From contig JACDQD010000006.1 of assembly GCA_019843655.1 (NCBI GenBank), forward strand, positions 2,108,001-2,172,000: DNA of 64,000 nucleotides. The letters are read 5' to 3'. The notes below the pieces were generated by a model. That model was not told the origin of the DNA, made no database searches, and was given only the letters and a program-made list of their open reading frames with translations. The stretch comes from Lethocerus indicus. Its lineage: Eukaryota; Arthropoda; Insecta; Hemiptera; Belostomatidae. Below are positions 50,219-58,822 of the stretch, one piece after another. Position 1 is the stretch's first letter. Each line of letters begins with the position of its first letter. The position numbers were made by a program, and so were the translations under genes.

Positions 50219-50286
50219 TGAAGGGAAATTCCCGAGTTTGAATAGATCTCTCGATTAATTAGTACGATATTTATTCGGCGTAGATT
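50219..50286 (+). repeat. Small interspersed repeat, copy b
   Basis: Second copy of the sequence at 45680-45762, without the AT-rich insertion. It abuts the inverted-arm fragment that follows. Confidence 0.6.
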
Positions 50287-50288
50287 TC

Positions 50289-50420
50289 TTGATCTTCCGT
50301 CTCCTCTCGCTGGTTTGTAATTTGCTGGACCTTTTGTGAAGTGACAGGATCCGCCAAAAGCAACCAACACGCCAGATTGACTCACTGACGAAAGGGCTAC
50401 TGAGGTGACGGAAGATCGAA
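50289..50420. mobile_element. Decayed hammerhead element with inverted arms
   Basis: The left arm GATCTTCCGTCTCCTCTCGC then TGGTTTGTAATTTGCTGG (50290-50327) matches the reverse complement of the family tail. The right arm GAGGTGACGGAAGATC (50402-50417) is the forward tail, and the two outer ends are complementary (GATCTTCCGTC / GACGGAAGATC). No usable ribozyme core remains between them. Confidence 0.5.
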
Positions 50421-51227
50421 TAAAAATACTGTAATTATTGCAAAGCAAATTTAAAAAATAGATCGTGTAATCACCTATCACATAATAATCAATCTATTGA
50501 AAATTTTAAAGCCTATCTTTGTTTGTTGCATTACAATGAAATCGAGCGTAGCAAGTTCTCGAAAATCAGTTACCAACATTGCCAAATTACTTTATATCTG
50601 TCCCGTTTGGAAAATATGAAGAAGACGTGCAAGTTGACATTGCCTATTCCATTTCGTACCGCTCTCATCTTTGTAATTCCCCTTTTCTTTCGGGATTTGA
50701 ACCGGGTCCTCGTCCGGGGGACGTTTCCCTTCCCCACTCCCCACCGCCGAGTAGCTTGAAATCCCGCGTCCCGTAAATCCTGGCTCCGTCGGAGAAAAGT
50801 AGGATTTATATTTGGAGGGCCGCTGTAGTACGAGTGGGGAAAAGTCATAGCGGCGGTAGATCCTCCGGTCGTCTTTGTCACTTGAAATAACTCTTGCGCC
50901 CCTTTTCCACTCTCTCTGATTCAACCAGAGGGCGATAGAACCCCCCCCCTTTTCCCTTTCGCTATTAGTCGTCATAATTTTTTTCCCACGATTTCCCGCC
51001 TATAAAAAGCGGAAATATACGAAGGGGCGTTTTACGAACCTCCTGCCGAGTGTTGTGGAATCATCTGAAACCAGAACTCAGTTCTGTATTTGTAATTAAA
51101 CGAACAGCCAAAGAAACGCCAGTGGTCGGAGCGATTTTATTTATATAGTAACATTGAATTTCATGAGGTACAATGAAACTGCTTACTGCATCTCAATTTA
51201 GTTCCTGTAATTTATTCCAGAGTTAAA

Positions 51228-51325
51228 CTTCTGTTTCCACTCGTTGATTTGCTAATTTACCTTCTTGAGTAGCTTCCCATCTACCGATCTAACAAAATGC
51301 CGAATCGGAGAGTGGAGACAGAGAA
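51228..51325. mobile_element. Decayed hammerhead element with inverted arms
   Basis: Left arm CTGTTTCCACTCGTTGATTT then GCTAA (51231-51255) is the reverse tail; right arm ACCGATCTAACAAAATGCCG then AATCGGAGAGTGGAGACAGA is the forward tail. Between them the minus strand has GCTACTCAAGAAGGTAAATT then AGC, a ribozyme with the middle of its core deleted. The layout repeats that of the complete element at 22.4 kb. Confidence 0.5.
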
Positions 51326-51483
51326 TCGCAGGAATTATGAATTTTCCATAAACTAGGCAAGAGAAGACAAAGATATTGCTGTCCAAGTCATCGATATCTT
51401 ACATAATAATGTTGATACAATAAGCTATTGATATCGATAGAATTTTAGTTCACGTTAAGTGAAATAAAAGTTTCGGCGAATAG

Positions 51484-52211
51484 ATTCAATTTTATTAATA
51501 ACCCTATTAGTGCGCAAATTGTTTTAGAGATAAAAGTTGTTTCTCAAGCCCCTTTTCTAAATACCTTCTAAATTTTTCATAAAATTGAGAATGAATTTAC
51601 TCGCATAACAATACCGATATCATATGTATTTTTCAAAATCCGCTTTTAATTTCGTTTTATTTTATTTACTTTTTATGCAAATATTAAAATATATTTATGG
51701 GCCCAGTGGTTATATAAGAATTGAGTCGAAGGTACATGTATTTATTGGTCAGGGGTTTAATATCGACTATAAGGTAAGACAACTCTGTATTGCTAGTTTA
51801 GTATTAGCGCCGTGATCGCTCAAAAACTCGCAAAAATCGCTCCAGGGATGGCCTCTTTTCTTTATAGCCAGTAATATTTTATTTTAGATAAATAGAAAAA
51901 GGCCCGATCTATCTAAAATAAAAGGTAAAAAGCAAAGAGGCAAAATTAGTAATTTTTCCAAAGTATTTTTTTGCGAGTCAACCAATAGGACAAGTGCATA
52001 AATATATAGAAGATTATTAAATCGAAAAAAGGTACGGGGGATAAAATACATTAAAACAATTATCGTATCTTTCATCTTATTGAATGACCCTCGCATTTAT
52101 ATCAATTTCTATACTCCCAATCAATTTTAATAATATTAATATTCAATTTTATTAATAATCCTATTAGTGCAAAATCTTTACAATCGAAAGGAAATTTGTT
52201 TTTCAAGCCCC
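51484..52211 (+). repeat. Direct repeats of ~70 bp flanking copy B
   Basis: 51484-51552 and 52141-52211 both begin ATTCAATTTTATTAATAA, continue CCTATTAGTGC and end TTTCTCAAGCCCC or TTTTTCAAGCCCC, with a diverged middle. They flank repeat copy B. They may be terminal repeats of a larger element or a duplicated host segment. Confidence 0.6.
51555..52120 (+). mobile_element. Unclassified interspersed repeat family, copy B
   Basis: The first ~290 bases match copy A; the last ~220 bases match copy C (GGCAAAATTAGTAATTTT, TTTTTTGCGAGTCAA, CAATAGGACAA, AAAAAAGGTACG, ATCTTTCATCTTAT, ACTCCCA). At the junction a hairpin TTTTATTTTAGATA / TATCTAAAATAAAA (about 51878-51927) is present. B thus holds parts that A and C each lack. 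Confidence 0.7.
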
Positions 52212-53837
52212 GTCGTCAGTTTTGAGAACGGGCTTCATTTTCCTGAGAGTGCACTTATCGCAGCATCATTAAATAAATATGACGGGCCGTGAAAATAAAT
52301 CGCGTTTTCTGGCGAGGCCGGTCGGCCTTTTTCAATCTTTTGAATTTTTTAAACCCTATCGTCCTCGTTTTCCCCTCATCGACGTCGGTTTTTCAACTAT
52401 GTCCTACGTATTTACAGGCGAAAAGTACAACTGAGTGCATGTCGGGATCTCCCTTTATTTTTTTAAAATAAACATGATGGTTGATCTGTAACAGTATTAC
52501 GCATAATACATGGGAGTGTGGGGGTTAATCCAAATAATATGTATTAAATACAATATTCTGTGCTCAACTCACCGAAATAAACGATATAAGTTATACTCAG
52601 TATAAGTTATTTACTGTTTATACATATATAAAATTATATATGAAAAATAGCCTCTTCATTTCCAAACATTCATCATACCTATATTACCCTAAACACGTTT
52701 GAACGTTGTTTCAAATATCCTGTTCATAAAATAAAGGTTCTGAATGAAATGGCTGCAGATGAAATGGATATGCCTGGTCTAGAATAGATATACCGGGGGT
52801 ATCTGTAACATTACTTGTCAAGAATGTAAAAAAAAAACGATTTTACAAATTATTATTAGTGGTAAATTTAAAATCAACATTTCAGATTTAACAGTTCGAA
52901 ATAATAGTATGGTTAGACGGGAAATCCGACCGTCTTCTCGAGGTACAAGCTAGGCAAGGTAAACTAAGTAGAAGTTTGTTGCTAGCAGAGTTTCCGAGTT
53001 GTCTAACACGCTGTTTTATCAACAGGGCGCTGTTTGCCCCGTCTGGCACTATCGCTTCGGCGTTGTTCGCCGAAAGGAAACGACCGTACAACGCGCGTAA
53101 TTGTACATAAACTACTGTGTACGGAAACTAGAAGTCTATCAAATTTTCAGACATCGAATAGGGAAAAAATCGGTGAAAAACTTTCGACCGGAATTCCGCG
53201 CTTCAAGAGTCCACCGGCGGCGGGAGTTTCGGCCCGGGAGATGGGGAAAAAAGGAAACGACAAAGATGAATTCCCCCCCTTCAGCCTTACCAATTTTTCG
53301 TTTCGCACTTTTCCAACCCGGAGTTTGAAAGGGAAAAAAAAATTGAAAACAACCCCGGCGGTGGTATTCTGTGAAGGGAGGAGGAACAGGAGCCGGGTTG
53401 CTGCGGCTTTTTGCGATGGGGTGTTGCCGGTTGATGGTTTTGGACGGGACTGTACTCGCCCTTTCCTAATGGCCAAAACCCTATTGTTCGACCATCCTGG
53501 GACCCCCCCCCCACCCCACTACTAACTTCCAGCTCGGACTGTTCCACAGGTTCGGAAATCGGAAACCTAACCTACCCATATACCGCCCCATGAGCGGCAT
53601 ATTATATTACCTTGTGATATATGTAAATGTATATATACATATATATTATTATATTATATTATTTAATTTTCCATTTCTACAAGGCTATGAAATAATATAT
53701 TGTAATTGTTTCAATTTACACTAGGGTTTTCAATACGGAGCAATGTAGTGAGAGTAAGCTTTGCGGCCTATAACACTTATATACATTACTAATTATGGTT
53801 AATTTAATAAGACAAAGTCAATTGCTTAAACACAACC
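52212..53837. other. Noncoding stretch
   Basis: No gene recognised. A GC-rich block at 53030-53520 is open on both strands (up to 163 codons), but the frames mirror each other and contain homopolymer-driven runs, so I do not call a gene. Confidence 0.45.
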
Positions 53838-53905
53838 AGTCGGTTGGCTCAGTTGGTTACTACAAACAGCTAAAGAAGATCATAATACGGGTCAAAGCTT
53901 TTGTA
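53838..53905 (+). repeat. tRNA-like sequence, possible SINE head
   Basis: TGGCTCAGTTGG at 53845-53856 is an exact pol III A-box (D-arm) sequence. A degraded B-box, GGGTCAAAGC, follows at 53889-53898, at the right distance for a tRNA (position 8 to the T-arm is 54 bases). The anticodon stem does not pair, so it is not a working tRNA. A tRNA-derived SINE remnant is the likely reading. Confidence 0.3.
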
Positions 53906-56082
53906 CGTAGATTTCGATATTAAAACTATTAGCTGTAAAAGCTTAAGGCTTCGAAATTTTATCACATTTTAGCGGTTTATTGTTACTGATAAGCGGGTCG
54001 AAGCTGTTCGGGAACTGTTCGAGGTGTGTTATAGATATTGCGGGTGAAACTCTCCTCTCGGGTAGTGCCGAAAGCGTTAGCCGTAGCGGCGTCAGTAACT
54101 TCCTAATTACAAAGTTTATTAGTCGGCAGTTACGCCGAATATGCGTTGCGGGTACGGGAGAAGCGCTTAGATAGAGACTTACTTAACTTACCGCTGCATC
54201 CGGATTCTAGGACAGGCCCCGTCTCTGGACGCTCCGGTTATAAACTCGCACAGCCCTCAAACTCTATCCAAGCACTAGTATAGCAAATGTTGCACTATAG
54301 AAAATTATATAATCGTATGTACGACAATATATTTAAATTGACATGGTCAGAGGAGAGAGGCCACATAGTAATATTCAAAACTAATAAAAACTATTATAAA
54401 TAATGAGCTAATGTTTCGGCGACCACAACTTGAATAATAGCTAACTAACTTTCGGTTGGATCTCAACATTGTGGGAAGAACTTCTGTTGGCAGAGCTTTT
54501 TGCCTTTTCCTTCTGCGACCCTCTCGAGTCTGTGGCCGACTACTTCCCACAGTATTACACTATCGTACCGAAACAATAATAATAAATTTAAAATCAATAA
54601 TTTAATATATTTGAAATAATAATACTTCTAGTAGCATTCTGAGAGTGTTCTGTTTAAGGACACGAGTCCATTAATTACTATGGTTTTTTTTGGGGTTGCC
54701 TTTAGATGACTAAGGTTACTGAGGTTAAATAAACCGGTCTATATTTGAGGGGAATGGAGGCACACTAGGCGTGGTTATATAAATTAATTTTAAAGGGTTG
54801 TGAGAGTTAGTGGGATTGTCAAACATTTCCTACTATCTGGTCAAGTAAATTTTTTTAAATGTTTTCTTCTAGTATTCTTAACTTAAATTATAATAACGTT
54901 GGCTTAAACGCTATGGATGATCTCCAGATGTTTATTTATGTATATAACTATATAAAAAACTATAAAATTCATTCTTTGTGGGGCTAGATCTCGAGAATAA
55001 ATATTATTATTCATCTTTCTAAGCATTCGGGTAATTTCTGTAACGGAGTGTGACACCGATATGGACAGCATTCTCGTGGCACTAAATTTCCTGTCTTTCT
55101 CCCATAAAAGGGCTTTTCTTCCCCGGTCGGGAAAACTCCTCCGGCCCCGACTGTACCCTCCATTGTTCCATTGCACTTGTGGGACTGTACCTCTTGCCGG
55201 CGAGCCCTCGGTATATCGGAGCCTTGGTGGGGGAGGGACCATTCAAAGGGAGCCCACAATTAAAACCGAGCGATCCCCTCTCCATTATTCCCGCAAACCT
55301 AGGCCCGGTTCATCCCCACCGTTTTCTGAGATTGGCATAATTGGTTGGAATGTTTCAGCGCCGGAGAATTAATTCCTGAGGTTTCTTATTTAAGGATGTG
55401 TTCAACGCGCAAATTCCAGGCGGTAAAAGAGTAACCAACGGATGAAACATCTAATTATACATTGTTATAATGCAAGTTAGCAGAGTTGCCGGACTGGAAA
55501 AAAGTCTGCCAACACTAAATTTAAATATTCACGAGGAGGTAATACGTTTTTCAACCGACAATATCTTGAATGCGGGTCTAGTGCCAGTGTCCACACGATC
55601 CGGCGACATGATTACATGTTCGGCCGATGTAATAATGAGCAGTGCGAAACGGAGAACAAGAAGGAGGAGAACAACAATAAAACTCGCTTAAACGTAAATA
55701 ATGAACGCGTCCCAGTTTTCAGACAAAAACAGTGTTTACCTCTCATTTTCAACATGCTCCCGGCTCTATTTCGACCGGACGAAATTTCACGCCTCTGAAA
55801 TAAGGAAATGAAAGTGCAGATTCATGGGGCGGATTTGATTTGTCGACATATTGTGTTGAATACACCGTAAATCGAGTTAGAAGTTAGGCTGAATCCTCTT
55901 TAGACTAGGCCAGCATGACCGAACTGTCATGCGTGCTTAGTATTAGCGCCCGATAGTTTTGATCCCGTAATCCGATGGGTTAACTTACACATAAGGCCTT
56001 TACATCAGGTAATAATAACACTATTTAGGATCCAATTTTTCAGAAATTGACATTTATTTAAAAAAATTAAATTGGTAATCTT
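53906..56082. other. Noncoding stretch
   Basis: No gene recognised. The GC-rich block at 55060-55370 is open on both strands without recognisable domains. Confidence 0.45.
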
Positions 56083-56297
56083 AATCGGTGCAAGTGCACC
56101 CAACGAACTTTAGTTAAGTACATTTTCGCACCACCCTCAGTTCATCGCTCCCATCGAACAGTACAAGTAACAGTGACAGTGCAGTGAGGATGCCCAAAAT
56201 CATCCAAAGTGCAAAAGTGATCAACACCGCTACTGAAGATGGCGAGCAGCCGAAACCGGTCTAGCAAAAGACCAGACCACCGAGAGGAGACAGAAAC
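56083..56297 (+). mobile_element. Hammerhead-bearing retroelement copy, one tandem unit, 3'-truncated
   Basis: One ~65-base tandem unit (from ATCGGTGCAAGTGCACCCAA) is followed by AGTACAAGTAACAGTGACAG, TGCAGTGAGGATGCCC, an intact ribozyme (56229-56265) and the tail down to GAGGAGACAGAAAC. The tail then stops: the TACAGTATTCC segment seen in other copies is absent. No target-site duplication was found. Confidence 0.75.
56229..56265 (+). ncRNA. Type I hammerhead ribozyme, intact core
   Basis: GCTA (56229-56232), CTGAAGA (56233-56239), T, GGC-GAGCA-GCC (56241-56251), GAAA (56252-56255), helix III in ACCGGT, C56261 as the cleavage base and TAGC (56262-56265). All core residues are kept and stem I pairs fully. 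It differs from the 22.6-kb copy by one base in the stem II loop. Located directly after one tandem unit and the GTGACAGTGCAGTGAGG motif. Confidence 0.82.
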
Positions 56298-56668
56298 CGA
56301 ATATGCCTAATATCTGCTTTCAGTACATTTTCCAGCAATTAGTATGCTACTGATGGGATCAAAATATTTGTTCAAGGAAATCATTAATTTTTGCACCGGG
56401 AATATTGTGAACGGGGAATTGGAGGCAGTAAATGTACTTTCTGTCTCCATTGTGCTTGCGCCGTGGCCGGCATAAAATATTCAATTGTTAGTGTAATTGA
56501 AATATCAATTATTCATTTGCCCTGAGGGGCCAATGGGGGGGGGGGGGCAGTCGCTAAAAGAGGTACGACTTATTGCAGCGGTGAGCTTTCAATAATTTAG
56601 GGTGGCGACACTAGGACAGACGGCTGTTCGCTCAAAACTCAGGGACCTGTGTACTCCAGGGTTCCATC

Positions 56669-56671
<3 letters not shown>

Positions 56672-56732
<61 letters not shown>
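56672..56732. repeat. CT microsatellite
   Basis: About 30 uninterrupted CT units. The frames that run across it on both strands (LSLSLS or EREREREr patterns) are artefacts of the repeat. Confidence 0.97.
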
Positions 56733-56735
<3 letters not shown>

Positions 56736-56967
56736 TGCCGGCCTCGTAAAACAAGGTGGCAAACTGATGGCGCACAGCCAGAAATTGTAAGCTCTGAACT
56801 AACGTCTGGTCTTTCTTGGAAAACTGGACAAGTAGAAACTTCTTTCAACTTTAAATAATAGCGTATTCCCGTCGTTTTTCTAGACACTGTCTTCTGGACG
56901 GATGAATGTAAATTGGAAAACTGTAGGTTCGTGATGTTTCTGTCTCCTCTCGCTGGTTTGGTCTTTT

Positions 56968-57004
56968 GCTAAACCGGTTTCGGCTGCTCGCCATCTTCAG
57001 TAGC
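56968..57004 (-). ncRNA. Type I hammerhead ribozyme, intact core (U at cleavage site)
   Basis: On the minus strand: GCTA, CTGAAGA, T, GGC-GAGCA-GCC, GAAA, helix III in ACCGGT, then T as the cleavage base and TAGC. The cleavage residue is U where other copies have C; U is allowed at this position but usually cleaves more slowly. Stem I and II pair fully. Confidence 0.78.
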
Positions 57005-57045
57005 GGGTGTTTGGATGTTTTTGGGCATCCTCACTGCACTCCTCA

Positions 57046-57064
57046 CCGCTACTGAAGATGGCGA
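57046..57064 (+). ncRNA. Truncated hammerhead 5' half
   Basis: GCTACTGAAGATGGCGA (57048-57064) is the 5' half of the ribozyme, cut within the stem II loop and joined to the element's 3' end. It is the inverted partner of 56989-57006, so the transcript would fold into a hairpin across the insertion. Confidence 0.75.
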
Positions 57065-57092
57065 ACGTGAAATATCAAATTAAATTGGAAAA

Positions 57093-58009
57093 GTTTTTTT
57101 CCACTCCTATTTTAGCATTCCATCAAGATGCTGATAAGTTCAGAAACATACTGCTACTATATTCATATCTCAAATACACAATGCCACATTCACGTATTCT
57201 CTGAATGTTAGTAGGAACAATACTATTACTATTGCAATTACTGTACTGGAGTAATGGTGAGATTTTTTTTGTCCATCTATTAATCCACTGAAGGATAACT
57301 AAAAATTCCTGTTGCAAATTTCTACATTAGTTTCTATACTCGAAACAATTTATCTCATATTTTGAACTAAATTTCTCTTATTATACCCTCGTTGACTTAG
57401 CCACCGCCTCAAGTACAGCTCGCGCAAGTGCAAATATTTGTAAACGTCAGAAGAGTCAGAGAATGTAGATGCTTGCGTGTCAACATAACTAGGTCAGCCT
57501 TCCTTTGAGGCCGAATAAGCCCCTACACGGCCGTTCGGCGTGCGGGAACGGCTGTGTGCCGGGGTCGCATTATCACCTGCCGGCTCGAACCTGAGGGAAA
57601 CGCTTGACAGGGCGGGGTGAGAGGGGGGTATCTGGTGTGAATTTGTGTGCAAGAAAAGGGGCTGTAGGGATGGAGCAGTTGTAGAGGGGCTCCGGTATCC
57701 GCGACCCTCCCCAACCACTTCTTAATATCCGGTTCGACTTCCAATAACGGTAAGCCGACCTCTGCGAAATTCTGACTCTCCTTATTGGTTTTTTTTCCAC
57801 TTCCAACCCAACCAGAGGTGTGTTTTAATACGAGGTGTCCTTCCTTATGCGAGTTACGGCCACGCGTACACGAGGAGAATCACTTCCTCCAGAAGAGAGA
57901 CGGAAGGAGAGAGAGGTAGGAAGAGAGAGACATAAAGAAAAAGTATATTACTGCTATAATTAATCACTACGTGCCAGATGTTTCTTTGATAATTAAGTGA
58001 AATTAATCT
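57093..58009. other. Noncoding stretch
   Basis: No gene recognised. GC-rich frames at 57494-57806 on the minus strand overlap in all three frames and are treated as chance. Confidence 0.45.
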
Positions 58010-58480
58010 CGTTTTATGAATTGCATATGGAACTCTTAGAACTCTAAAAGGTGATGAACATTTTAAAATAGTGGCTAAGAATAGTCTGATACCAAAACTG
58101 GAATAATGCAATAATCTGATTTTTTTTCTGTTTCAGTTATTTAAAAAGCTCATCATGGTGAGGTACGTCATGTATATATTAGGCCATATAAAATAATACT
58201 GTTATGAAATCGTCTTAAAATTTAAAATGAATTTACTCATACAAAAATACCGATAACATAATAATCACCCGCCCTTTTTCTGTCTAGCTAAAATAAAATA
58301 GCAAACAAAAAGCAAAAAGACAAAATTAGTAATTTTCTCAAGGTATTCTTTTTTGCGAGTCAAGCAATAGGACAAAAAAGGTACGTGTAATATGATAGAT
58401 TAAAACAATGACCGTTTATCTTTCATCTTATAGAATGGCCCTCGTATTTATACGAATTTCTACACTCCCACTAGTCCCGC
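58010..58480 (+). mobile_element. Unclassified interspersed repeat family, copy C
   Basis: The first ~250 bases match copy A (48690 on), and the last ~210 bases match the second half of copy B. The middle (TTATTGGTCAGGGG... block) is missing, with the join near 58262, so C is an internally deleted member. Confidence 0.7.
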
Positions 58481-58802
58481 AGTCAAGGGGGCTACTCTCC
58501 AGTTAACAGCGACTTGTGACAATCGTCCAACAGTAAAGTGTCAAGTAATTATCCCCCACGGGACTTTTCAGCATTAAGCCTAGTTTGTACCCCCCGTGAC
58601 TACTCGAACACGTGTCACTACATAAACTTGTCAGGTATATAAACGTGATGTATATATATATATATGTAGGCGGGTGAAGGTGAAGGGGGCTTGTCGTTCT
58701 AATCTCTGGAGATGGTGGATGCCACGTTTTTAATGTAGGGCCGCAATAAAATGTCCCCCACCCCCGCCCCCGCCCTCTGCCACTTGACTTGATTACTCCC
58801 CC

Positions 58803-58822
58803 TGTGTGTGTGTGTGTGTGTT
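58803..58822. repeat. GT microsatellite
   Basis: About ten GT units, then TTGTTGTGTC. Confidence 0.95.

Larger units (their letters stand above)
49221..51227. other. Noncoding stretch
   Basis: No gene recognised. Frames overlapping on both strands at 50570-50975 lie in a CpG-rich patch without a recognisable domain. Small repeats inside are listed separately. Confidence 0.45.
56909..57092 (-). mobile_element. Complete short hammerhead element with 12-bp target-site duplication and inverted structure
   Basis: Direct repeats TAAATTGGAAAA at 56909-56920 and 57081-57092 bound a 160-bp insertion. The left part (56921-57040) is in minus orientation: tail, intact ribozyme (56968-57004), then GTGCAGTGAGGATGCCC. 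The right part (57044-57080) is in plus orientation: ACCGCTACTGAAGATGGCGA, then CGTGAAATATCAAAT, ending exactly like the element at 22756. A long inverted 5' part plus a short forward 3' part is what twin priming during target-primed reverse transcription produces. Confidence 0.82.

Noticed and set aside
53034..53525. 163-codon plus-strand frame with antisense mirrors
   Set aside because: A GC-rich patch open in several frames, with homopolymer runs and no domain.
56602..56887. Frames with Leu-Ser or Arg-Glu repeats
   Set aside because: Direct translation of the CT microsatellite.
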